From CAIVAT01 sp964355945 (lineage in GTDB: Bacteria; Bacteroidota; Bacteroidia; Bacteroidales; FEN-979): a stretch of 64,000 nucleotides of DNA. Positions 18,768 through 26,507 of this stretch are shown one piece after another. The notes beneath the pieces were generated by a model. That model worked only from the letters and a program-made list of their open reading frames with translations. It did no database searches and was not told the DNA's origin. The stretch is from contig CAYHGE010000008.1 of assembly GCA_964355945.1 (NCBI GenBank), positions 1 through 64,000 of the forward strand, in the 5' to 3' direction. Position numbers and translations under genes: made by a program. The stretch's first letter is position 1. Every line of letters starts with the position of its first letter.

Positions 18768-20564
18768 TCAGAACCTTACGCCAAGGGCTCCTCCAATCCA
18801 CATCTGGATGGAGGCATTCTCGGTGGATTTAAAATAGAAATCATAGGTTGAGAGCCCCCGGGAAGTGGCACTGGGCTTGCCTTTTGAAAAAAGGAAGAAG
18901 TTGTAGGCAGGCCCGCCAAAGATGGCAAAATGTTTGGCAAACCTGTATTCAAGGGCCGGGGTGACCCTTACCAGCAAACCCTGGTAGGTTGTATCGACCG
19001 GATGATAAACAAACCCTGCAGAGGCATCGAGGTTCATGGACAGTTTTTTCTTCAGGGTAAAGATTGTGCCTATTCCATAAGACGCATGTAACTTATAGTC
19101 GGTCCCGATTCCTAACTCCACGAAATTGTAGAAGGTCTCTGTTCCTGATTTAAATGCCATATTACCGAGGAAAATTTCGTTACCTGATACCTCAATCACA
19201 TGGTATCCTTCCTGTACATAGCTGAAAAGCCCGATGGGCAGGCCTCTTTCAACTGTATTAGAGATGTTGACAAGTCCGATCTGCAGCCCGTTCACAATGG
19301 TCGCATAATTTACGATTCCGGCAATCTGAATGCCGTCATTATGGTTTCTTGCTATGTTCAGTAACCCGGCGAATTGAATTCCGTCAACATTGTGTGCATA
19401 GTTCACCAATCCGCAAACCTGTGCCTTTCTCACATCCTTCATTGCCAGGTTGAACAATGCCGATACCTGCCAGCAATTACTCTGTTTGGCTGCGATATTG
19501 CTTGCCAGGCTGATTTGCAGTCCATTTATCGTGTCTGGAATGTAGTTGAAAAGTCCGGCAGCCTGAACACCCTGAAATTTTCCCAGGTCGAAGTTGAATA
19601 ATCCCCCGATTTGCAAACCCCTGCTTCTTCCTCCGACAATGTTAAACAATCCGCCAACCTGAACACCACTCATCTCTTTTCTTGTAATATTCAGCAATCC
19701 CCCTATCTCAAACCCCTTCAAACCGCCGGTGTATCCGGCCAGCAGGTTGATAGAAAGCCTGTTTGTTATGGAGCCGGTAACTTTCCCGTTTGTACCAAGG
19801 TATGGGATGACAGATGCCTGCAGGGTCCCGGAAGAGCGTACTTCGAGATTTTGAGCATTTACAGTGGTTGTCCTGGGTACGAGCCAGTTAACAACTCTAA
19901 GACTGTCTGTGTAGTTTATTGAAATTAATCCTGATTGCAGTGAATTTAATCTCGTAAATTGCTCCTGAACCGGCCGGAGGAGCACATTGATCTTGTATTC
20001 AGGGATCTGGCTGATAAATATGACCGTATCTTCATATCCTGATTTACAGAAGGTGAGACCCCAGTTCTTTTTTCCGGTAGGAATCGTCAGTTTGTACTGT
20101 CCGTTGTTGCCCGAAATGGCTGATTTTCTATTCCCGATCTCGAAAATAGTGGCATCTGCCAGGGGTGCACGACTTTCAAAATCGCTGATAATGCCTTTGA
20201 TTTCAATCGTTGGAAAAGATTTTTTTTCATGAGAAACGGACCTTCTTCGCACCAGAATTACATGGCTTCCAATCTCCCTGGAACCGATTTCTTTCCCAAG
20301 TAAGTTGTTTAGTAATGTTCCTATCTGCAAATTTTTGGCTTTGATCTCAACCTGCCGTTCAGCGGGGATAAGTCCGGCGTCATAAGAAAACCGGAAGTGA
20401 CCGGCTTTTTCAATTTCATTGAGGGCAACCTCGAGGCTGCATTTTTGGATATCAAGGGTGATTTTCTGCGTAAGAAAGTTGCTCTGCGAGAAACCCAGAA
20501 TTGGCAGGACGACAAGGAGAATGCTAACCGCCCAGATTTTAATTGTTGCCCTTTGTGCAGCCAT
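18768..20564 (-). CDS. STN + carboxypeptidase-like + surface-repeat protein under an ECF/FecR pair
   Basis: 598 residues. Signal peptide at 1-27. An STN (secretin/TonB short N-terminal) domain at about 33-105 is the part of FecA-type receptors that contacts FecR. A carboxypeptidase-like regulatory domain lies at about 118-200. From about 284 to 450 there are eight or so repeats of about 20 residues with consensus G[LVI]Q[IV]GGL[FL]N[IF], resembling the LA_2272-type surface repeat proteins of Leptospira. The last 150 residues look like outer-membrane beta strands and end in GGALGVRF. There is no TonB plug or SusC-type barrel. It overlaps the end of the FecR gene by 26 bases, so the two are translated together. 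Inferred role: a surface sensor or target that signals through FecR without importing a nutrient. Confidence 0.8.
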   Translation of the reverse strand: MAAQRATIKIWAVSILLVVLPILGFSQSNFLTQKITLDIQKCSLEVALNEIEKAGHFRFSYDAGLIPAERQVEIKAKNLQIGTLLNNLLGKEIGSREIGSHVILVRRRSVSHEKKSFPTIEIKGIISDFESRAPLADATIFEIGNRKSAISGNNGQYKLTIPTGKKNWGLTFCKSGYEDTVIFISQIPEYKINVLLRPVQEQFTRLNSLQSGLISINYTDSLRVVNWLVPRTTTVNAQNLEVRSSGTLQASVIPYLGTNGKVTGSITNRLSINLLAGYTGGLKGFEIGGLLNITRKEMSGVQVGGLFNIVGGRSRGLQIGGLFNFDLGKFQGVQAAGLFNYIPDTINGLQISLASNIAAKQSNCWQVSALFNLAMKDVRKAQVCGLVNYAHNVDGIQFAGLLNIARNHNDGIQIAGIVNYATIVNGLQIGLVNISNTVERGLPIGLFSYVQEGYHVIEVSGNEIFLGNMAFKSGTETFYNFVELGIGTDYKLHASYGIGTIFTLKKKLSMNLDASAGFVYHPVDTTYQGLLVRVTPALEYRFAKHFAIFGGPAYNFFLFSKGKPSATSRGLSTYDFYFKSTENASIQMWIGGALGVRF

Positions 20565-21579
20565 TACCCTTAAAATAGTATATACCGTTTGTTAATGACA
20601 CGTTCAGTCCAAAAGATTCAGCAATGATATCCATAATCCTGTCTGCGGGGTCATTGACGAATGTGGCAGAGAGTTGACAGTCAAGGATGTCGGGGTTGCT
20701 GATGGAGACTTTCACGACATAATACTGCTCAATCAATTTAAAAACTTCCGATAAGGGTGTTCTTGTGAATTCAAGGGTGTGGTTGGCCCAGAATAGTTTA
20801 TCAGGAAGCGGGTTTTCCAAAACTTCCGGTCTTGCGGATCCCATCTTTAATATGCCCGACATACCGGCTTCCAGAATAACTGATAATGTATCGTTGCTAT
20901 TGGCAGGAGTTGTGAAAAACATTACCCTGCCTTCACTGACAGTAACGCTGACATCTTTTCCAGGATATGCAGATACATTAAACACCGTTCCCAAAACCTT
21001 CACCTTTGCGATTCCGGCATCCACAACAAAAGGTGCTGCAGGATTCTTTGCGACTTCAAAAAAGGCTTCTCCGGTTAGTTTTACCAGCCTGTTTCCAACA
21101 GGGAAACTCTCCGGGTAGATCAGTTTTGAATTCCTGTTGATCAGGATCTGTGTGCCATCTGTCAAGGTTTTTTTTATCACCAACCCATTTGTGGCTATTT
21201 CAACCTCTTTCACCTTGCCTGTTACCAAACGCATTACAATATAGATACCAAAAACCAAAATTACCGTCGCAGCAACGCTGAGAGCATAATATACGTACCG
21301 GCGGCCAATCGTCCTGCTTTTTGAACTGACCAGCATTTCCTCATGTTTATCGATCCGGTTTGAGATGTTTTCCCAGGCTTTCTTGAGATCAACAGGTACC
21401 GGCGGGGGAACAAGCCTGCCGGTTTCCAACCACAATGCTTCCAACTGGTCCAGTTGTTTGCTGTTCCCGCTGTCTGCATTCAGCCATGCTGCTATCTTCA
21501 TGCCGGATTCATCATCCGCATTTCCCAGAAGATACTGAAGCAGTAGATTTTCGTCGATATTCTGCCTGTTTTGGTTCAT
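20539..21579 (-). CDS. FecR-family anti-sigma factor with DUF4974
   Basis: 346 residues. The cytoplasmic N-terminal part (about 1-85, LLQYLLGNADDESGMKIAAWL) should bind the sigma factor. One membrane segment follows at about 92-115 (YALSVAATVILVFGIYIVM). The periplasmic FecR domain (LTDGTQILINRNSKLIYPESF, VKVLGTVFNVSAYPG, VSEGRVMFF) and a C-terminal DUF4974 (LEFTRTPLSEVFKLIEQYYVVKV) complete it. It holds the ECF sigma factor until a surface signal arrives through an STN-domain partner. It follows the sigma gene by 79 bases and overlaps the surface-repeat gene. Confidence 0.93.
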   Translation of the reverse strand: MNQNRQNIDENLLLQYLLGNADDESGMKIAAWLNADSGNSKQLDQLEALWLETGRLVPPPVPVDLKKAWENISNRIDKHEEMLVSSKSRTIGRRYVYYALSVAATVILVFGIYIVMRLVTGKVKEVEIATNGLVIKKTLTDGTQILINRNSKLIYPESFPVGNRLVKLTGEAFFEVAKNPAAPFVVDAGIAKVKVLGTVFNVSAYPGKDVSVTVSEGRVMFFTTPANSNDTLSVILEAGMSGILKMGSARPEVLENPLPDKLFWANHTLEFTRTPLSEVFKLIEQYYVVKVSISNPDILDCQLSATFVNDPADRIMDIIAESFGLNVSLTNGIYYFKGNGCTKGNN

Positions 21580-21658
21580 GATTCAATATATTAATGACAA
21601 CCGGAAAGCAGATTACCCCCATTGTCAAACAAAATATTTGTACCTGTCCGCATGTCGC

Positions 21659-22201
21659 CTATTTCCTGAAGATATCAAATAAAAACAAAACCACCCAAGG
21701 CAGGTAATCTGCAAGTTCCTCCCGAAGTGATTTCAGTGCTTTGCCCATCTGGTTTTCAACTGTTTTTACAGAAATTCCTAGTTTTTGAGCGATCTGGATG
21801 TATGTGAGTCCGTCATATCTGCTCATGATGAATACTTTACGTCGTTCAATGGGCAAATGATCAATTGCCAACCTTACCTTTTGTTCCAGTTCGGTAATGA
21901 TCATTTCATCTTCAAGTGACCGCTGGCATTCCATTCCCTGGCTCTCATGGTAAACCTTATATTCGTCTCTGATTTTAAGATGTTTAAAGGTGTTCATGCA
22001 ACTGTTGCGAACTGCCCTGAACAAGTATCCCTTCATTGAAGATTCGATGACAAGGGTTTCGCGCCCGGTCCAAAGTTTGAACATGACCTCCTGAACAACC
22101 TCCTCCGATGCGTCTATATCTTTCAGAAACCCATTGGCATAGGAGCATAACGAACTGTAATGACTTTTGAATAGCATCTCGAAATCAGTTCTGCTTAGCA
22201 T
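21659..22201 (-). CDS. ECF RNA polymerase sigma factor (Bacteroidota sigma-70 family)
   Basis: 180 residues from the ATG at 22201. The frame stays open for 50 codons further upstream, but that stretch has no family similarity and runs into the osmC promoter. Region 2 is at about residues 8-75 (LFKSHYSSLCSYANGFLKD, ASEEVVQEVMFKLW). Region 4 is at about 110-165, with the helix-turn-helix DGLTYIQIAQKLGISVKTVENQMGKALKSLR. It directs polymerase to a small regulon, usually including its own operon, and is controlled by the FecR gene just downstream. Confidence 0.92.
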   Translation of the reverse strand: MLSRTDFEMLFKSHYSSLCSYANGFLKDIDASEEVVQEVMFKLWTGRETLVIESSMKGYLFRAVRNSCMNTFKHLKIRDEYKVYHESQGMECQRSLEDEMIITELEQKVRLAIDHLPIERRKVFIMSRYDGLTYIQIAQKLGISVKTVENQMGKALKSLREELADYLPWVVLFLFDIFRK

Positions 22202-22330
22202 GCGTAACGACTTTCCAAGTGGATTTTGTTCATAATGTGTCACTTTTTCACCGTGCAAACCTACAAAATTGAACCCATAAAAGCGAGTGTTCTGTGGGCG
22301 TCTTTTACCGGAGTGTATGCAATAAAAGGT

Positions 22331-22338
22331 TAACTTTG
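22331..22338 (+). promoter_or_regulatory. -7 box (TAACTTTG) for osmC-family gene
   Basis: Exact TAnnTTTG match, 20 bases before the ATG at 22359. No clear -33 TTG. Confidence 0.55.
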
Positions 22339-22358
22339 CGCAATAAATCAAACCAATT

Positions 22359-22754
22359 ATGCCGATTGATATTCAATTTGACGGACATAAAAAGGTAAAT
22401 GCCGTGATCGATGGTTTTACCATAAAAACAGACCAGACCATTCAGTCGGGAGGAGAGAATTCTGCTCCAACACCTTTCAACTTATTTCTGGCATCACTGG
22501 GGACCTGCGCAGGCATCTATGTGAAGAGTTTTTGCGATCAGCGAGGAATAGATACTGTTGGCATCAGAATTGAGATGGATTATGTTTATGATCAGACACA
22601 AAAAATGATTGTGAAGTTCATCATGCTGATCTATATGCCCGCCGGCTTTCCTGAGCAATATGAGGCTGCTGTAATTAAATCAGCCTCATTATGTGCGGTG
22701 AAAAGGCATCTGAACCCTGATATTGAAAATGATATCAGGATTGTGCGGATGTAA
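22359..22754 (+). CDS. OsmC-family peroxiredoxin-like protein
   Basis: 131 residues. It has the two conserved Cys environments of the OsmC fold: FLASLGTCAGIYVKSFC with the peroxidatic Cys, and SASLCAVKRHL with the resolving Cys. It is likely to reduce organic hydroperoxides using a thiol donor. The family also includes members with no known peroxidase activity (YhfA type), which this short sequence resembles about as well. Its final codons CGG ATG TAA are part of a palindromic repeat unit that is present twice (22748-22804). Confidence 0.88.
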   Translation: MPIDIQFDGHKKVNAVIDGFTIKTDQTIQSGGENSAPTPFNLFLASLGTCAGIYVKSFCDQRGIDTVGIRIEMDYVYDQTQKMIVKFIMLIYMPAGFPEQYEAAVIKSASLCAVKRHLNPDIENDIRIVRM

Positions 22755-22804
22755 AGACGGGCCATGGCCCGTCTCGGATGTAAAGACGGGCCATGGCCCG
22801 TCTC
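22748..22804. repeat. Two tandem palindromic units at the osmC stop codon
   Basis: A unit of about 29 bases (GGATGTAAAGACGGG... ) occurs at 22748-22776 and 22777-22804. Each contains the perfect 20-base palindrome AGACGGGCCATGGCCCGTCT (22755-22774 and 22784-22803). The osmC stop codon TAA (22752-22754) lies in the first unit and the same TAA recurs in the second. In RNA each unit would be a strong hairpin, but no T-run follows. Confidence 0.9.
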
Positions 22805-22839
22805 TACAATAACGAAACAATTTTAACCTGACTATATAT

Positions 22840-24024
22840 ATGAACCACAAACCATCCGGCTTTAACTCAACGCTTGTACACGGAACCGGCCAGAAAGACC
22901 CATTAGGCAGCGTAATCACACCGATTTATCAAACTTCAACTTTTGCATTTAAAAATGCTGACCATGGGGCAGCGTGTTTTGCGGGTGAAAGCGATGGATA
23001 TATCTATACCCGCATCGGAAATCCGACTGTTCGCGATCTGGAAAAAACGATTGCAGCGCTGGAACACGGGTTCGATGGCATTGGCTGTTCTTCAGGCATG
23101 GGAGCTGTTACAACAGTTTATATGGCTTATCTTGGTGCAGGAAAACACATACTCAGCCACAATGCTGTATATGGCCCTGCCCGCGGCATCATTGAGGGAA
23201 CTTTCGCTAAATTTGGTGTTGAATCCACATATGTCGATACCACAGACCTTGAACAGGTCAGGGCTGCCATAAAGCCAAATACAGCATTGATCTACCTGGA
23301 AACACCTGCAAATCCAACCATTGGAATTTCGGATATCCATGCTATTTGTGAGATAGCTCACGCACACAACATCCCGGTGTGTGTTGACAATACATTTTGC
23401 AGTCCATACCTGCAGAATCCACTTGATATGGGAGCCGACCTCGTACTTCACTCCCTTACCAAATTTCTGAACGGGCATGCCGATATTGTTGGAGGAGTGA
23501 TTGTTACAAAGACTGAAGCCGATTATAAAAAAGTCAGACCGGTAATGGTCACCATGGGATGCAACATGGATCCGCATCAGGCATTTCTTACACGGCGTGG
23601 TTTGAAAACCATGGGAATCCGGATTGACCGGGCACAGGAAAATTCCATTAAAGTTGCAGCCTACCTTGAGGCACATCCCAAAGTTGAGTGGATTGTATAT
23701 CCGGGACTGAAATCCCACCCTCAGTACGAGCTTGGCAAACGGATTATGCGGGGCCCCGGTGCAATGATGAGTTTCGGACTAAAAGGAGGGCTGGAAGCTG
23801 GAAAGAAACTCATGGATAGCGTGCAGCTTTGCGTACTTGCGGTATCTCTGGGCGGCATTGAAACACTGATACAACATCCGGCATCAATGACCCACAGCAA
23901 ATTGTCGGCCGCAGCAAAGAAAGAAGGCGGTATCACCGATGAACTTGTGCGCCTGTCGATTGGTATTGAAGAAGTAGAGGATATCATTGCGGACTTAGAC
24001 CAGGCTCTGGCACAAATAAAGTAA
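22840..24024 (+). CDS. PLP-dependent trans-sulfuration enzyme (methionine/cystathionine gamma-lyase type)
   Basis: 394 residues, the full length for the Cys/Met metabolism PLP family. PLP-binding features are IYTRIGNPTVRDLE, CSSGMGAVTT, VCVDNTFCSPYLQNPLDMGADLVLHSLTKFLNGHAD (the Lys of SLTKF forms the Schiff base) and GGIETLIQHPASMTHS. Overall it resembles methionine gamma-lyase, which yields methanethiol, ammonia and 2-oxobutyrate. The active-site Cys of characterised methionine gamma-lyases (motif LYGCTF) is replaced by Pro (VYGPARG). The preferred substrate may therefore be cystathionine, cysteine or homocysteine. No other sulfur genes are close. Confidence 0.88.
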   Translation: MNHKPSGFNSTLVHGTGQKDPLGSVITPIYQTSTFAFKNADHGAACFAGESDGYIYTRIGNPTVRDLEKTIAALEHGFDGIGCSSGMGAVTTVYMAYLGAGKHILSHNAVYGPARGIIEGTFAKFGVESTYVDTTDLEQVRAAIKPNTALIYLETPANPTIGISDIHAICEIAHAHNIPVCVDNTFCSPYLQNPLDMGADLVLHSLTKFLNGHADIVGGVIVTKTEADYKKVRPVMVTMGCNMDPHQAFLTRRGLKTMGIRIDRAQENSIKVAAYLEAHPKVEWIVYPGLKSHPQYELGKRIMRGPGAMMSFGLKGGLEAGKKLMDSVQLCVLAVSLGGIETLIQHPASMTHSKLSAAAKKEGGITDELVRLSIGIEEVEDIIADLDQALAQIK

Positions 24025-24089
24025 GCAACAATTCACTTTTTTCAGGGTGAATAATGCATGATAACTGATGGTAAACTGTTGAAAAATCA

Positions 24090-26399
24090 ATGATGCCAGA
24101 TGTCAGAAAACGGTTAATCTTTTTATTTTTCGTTTTTTATTTTTCATTGTTTCAGTTGAATTTGTCGTTTGCCCAGCGCGTGGCTGTGGTACTCAGCGGA
24201 GGTGCGGCCAAGGGAGGAGCTCACATTGGGGTTCTTCGGGCTCTTGAGGAAAACCAGATACCGATAAATTATATTGTCGGAACCTCCATCGGTGCAGTTG
24301 TTGGTGCCATGTACGCCTCAGGGTACTCACCCGATGAAATCGAAAAGCTGATGAATTCCGAAACTTTTCAGCAATGGGCATCCGGCGTTATGGATGATCA
24401 GTATGTCTATTATTATCACAAAGAAGATCCCAATGCTTCCTGGATCACCACCAGTTTCGATTTTACTAAAAAACTGACATCAATTCTTCCCTCTCAGCTC
24501 ATCAAATCGTATGAGATTGATTTCCAGATTATGAGGATACTGTCCCAGGCCAATGCAGTGGCCGGAGGGGATTTTAACAAGCTGATGATCCCATTCCGTT
24601 GTGTGGTTGCCGACATTGATACCACTGCGCAGATGATTTTACGTAATGGAGACCTGAGCAGTGCTGTGCGGGGATCGATGAGTCTGCCTCTGGTTTATTC
24701 ACCGGTCGTGATTAGCAATAAACTTGTGTATGATGGAGGGATGTACAACAACTTTCCTTGTGATGTTGCTTTGCTTGACTTTAAACCTGATGTAATTATC
24801 GGAAGCCGTGTGGCCAGAAGATATGAAAAACCTGACAAGGACGACATGGTCTCTCAACTACTTACCATGTTGATGGAGCGGCAGAGCGATACCATCGTAT
24901 ATCCTCATTCGGTGATGATCGTGCCGGATGTTCCGTCGATCAACCTGCTTGATTTTTCCAAAACTGCGCTGCTTGCCGACAGTGGTTATGCTGCGGCCAT
25001 CCGTGGTTTATCGGATATCAGAAAGCTGGTGAAAGATTCCGTCAGTGTTGAGGAGATAAGGCGGCGGCGGACAGAATTCAATGGCAGTAAACCATCGTTT
25101 CAGTTTGACTCTGTTCATATTCAGGGACTTAATAAAGCACAGTCGGGCTATGTTGTCCAAATTCTTAAACATGGGAAAAAAACTATCTCCATTGATGAAC
25201 TCCATCAGGAGTATTTCAGGCTGATTAATGAAGGATTTATCAAAACCATTTTCCCGGTAGCCCGGTTTAACCCGAAAACCGGGTATTATGACCTTTACCT
25301 TGATATCAAAAAGTCGAATAAATTCGGTGCTCAGTTTGGCGGGAATTTTTCACTTGGAAGTACAAGTGAGGCCTTTCTGGAATTACAATATAAATATTTG
25401 TGGACTAAAGCATTGCGTTTTTTTACAAATGGATATTTCGGTAAAGTATATAGTTCTGCCAAAATTGGGGGGCGAATAGACTTTAATTCCAAAACTCCTT
25501 TTTTTATTGAAGCAAACTATACTTACAACCATTTTAATTATTTTAAAGCAGCCAGTTTTTTCTTTGATGATAAGATGCCGAATTATATCATAGAGAGTGA
25601 GTATTTTGGCGACATGAAAACCGGGATTCCGGTTACAAATAAAGGAAAGTTGACGTTGGGTATTGTTTCTGCCTACATCAATGACAGATATTACCAGGAT
25701 AACTCCTTTTCAAGGGTGGATACTGCGGATCAGACCAGTTTTAATTTCCTATCTCCTACCCTCGGATTCGATCTGAATGGGATGAACCGTAAGCAATTTT
25801 CAAGTGCCGGTGCAAGGCTGGTCATTTCGCTCTCGTATATCAACGGTCGGGAAGGAATGGTGCCAGGTTCTACAGCCATCAACAAAACAGCAGTGTCAAA
25901 CTATCATGACTGGTTTAAGGTTCGCCTGGTTTACGATAATTTTTTTGAATCACTGGGGCCTTTTAAATTTGGACTTTATGCTGAGGGTGTTCTATCCAAT
26001 CAACCACTTTTTTCTAATTACACCTCCAGTTTGCTCTTCGCTTCAACTTTTCAACCCATTCCTGAATCGCAGGCCTATTTTTTGCCACCATTCCGTGCCA
26101 ATACCTATGCTGCCGGTGGTCTGAAGGTAGTTTGGCAGATTTATAAAAAGCTGGAATACCGCCTGGAGGGATATTTGTTTCAGCCTTATCGCGAAATTCT
26201 TAAAAATCCGGTTGATTTTTCAGCCTATTACGGGCCGGAATTCGCAGTTCGGTCTTTTATGGCATCAACTGCGGCCGTTTATCACAGCCCGTTGGGGCCG
26301 ATCAGCATCAGTGTAAATTATTACGACAAGATGCCGGATCTGTTTACAATCAATTTTAATTTCGGGTATATCATCTTCAACAGAAGAGCAATGCCATAA
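24090..26399 (+). CDS. Patatin-like phospholipase with BamA-type barrel (type Vd autotransporter-like)
   Basis: 769 residues. Signal peptide to about residue 29. The patatin domain (about 32-225) has the oxyanion loop SGGAAKGGAHIGVLRALEE, the nucleophile elbow GTSIG and the catalytic Asp in YDGGMYNNFP, so the Ser-Asp dyad is intact. A POTRA-like segment follows (about 330-405), then a C-terminal Omp85/BamA-like barrel ending in NFNFGYIIFNRRAMP. The architecture matches PlpD-type autotransporters, which expose a lipase at the cell surface; in Bacteroidota such proteins are common and their substrates are mostly unknown. It starts 65 bases after the PLP enzyme; co-transcription is possible. Confidence 0.9.
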   Translation: MMPDVRKRLIFLFFVFYFSLFQLNLSFAQRVAVVLSGGAAKGGAHIGVLRALEENQIPINYIVGTSIGAVVGAMYASGYSPDEIEKLMNSETFQQWASGVMDDQYVYYYHKEDPNASWITTSFDFTKKLTSILPSQLIKSYEIDFQIMRILSQANAVAGGDFNKLMIPFRCVVADIDTTAQMILRNGDLSSAVRGSMSLPLVYSPVVISNKLVYDGGMYNNFPCDVALLDFKPDVIIGSRVARRYEKPDKDDMVSQLLTMLMERQSDTIVYPHSVMIVPDVPSINLLDFSKTALLADSGYAAAIRGLSDIRKLVKDSVSVEEIRRRRTEFNGSKPSFQFDSVHIQGLNKAQSGYVVQILKHGKKTISIDELHQEYFRLINEGFIKTIFPVARFNPKTGYYDLYLDIKKSNKFGAQFGGNFSLGSTSEAFLELQYKYLWTKALRFFTNGYFGKVYSSAKIGGRIDFNSKTPFFIEANYTYNHFNYFKAASFFFDDKMPNYIIESEYFGDMKTGIPVTNKGKLTLGIVSAYINDRYYQDNSFSRVDTADQTSFNFLSPTLGFDLNGMNRKQFSSAGARLVISLSYINGREGMVPGSTAINKTAVSNYHDWFKVRLVYDNFFESLGPFKFGLYAEGVLSNQPLFSNYTSSLLFASTFQPIPESQAYFLPPFRANTYAAGGLKVVWQIYKKLEYRLEGYLFQPYREILKNPVDFSAYYGPEFAVRSFMASTAAVYHSPLGPISISVNYYDKMPDLFTINFNFGYIIFNRRAMP

Positions 26400-26424
26400 T
26401 TTACGCTGAATTGGAAATAATTCG

Positions 26425-26432
26425 TATTTTTG
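26425..26432 (+). promoter_or_regulatory. -7 box (TATTTTTG) upstream of the DUF349 gene
   Basis: Matches TAnnTTTG and would give a leader of about 70 bases. No -33 TTG at proper spacing. Confidence 0.4.
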
Positions 26433-26507
26433 TACTCTAAACGATTCATTTTAACCGGCAGTTGTCGGACGCCCTTGACTTAACATTAAAACGGATATTA
26501 ACTACGA

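Noticed and set aside
22202..22351. 50-codon N-terminal extension of the ECF sigma factor
   Set aside because: No similarity to sigma factors, and it overlaps the osmC promoter; the ATG at 22201 gives the standard length.
23092..23718. 208-codon minus-strand frame opposite the gamma-lyase gene
   Set aside because: Covers the most conserved PLP motifs of the real gene; its translation has no family features.
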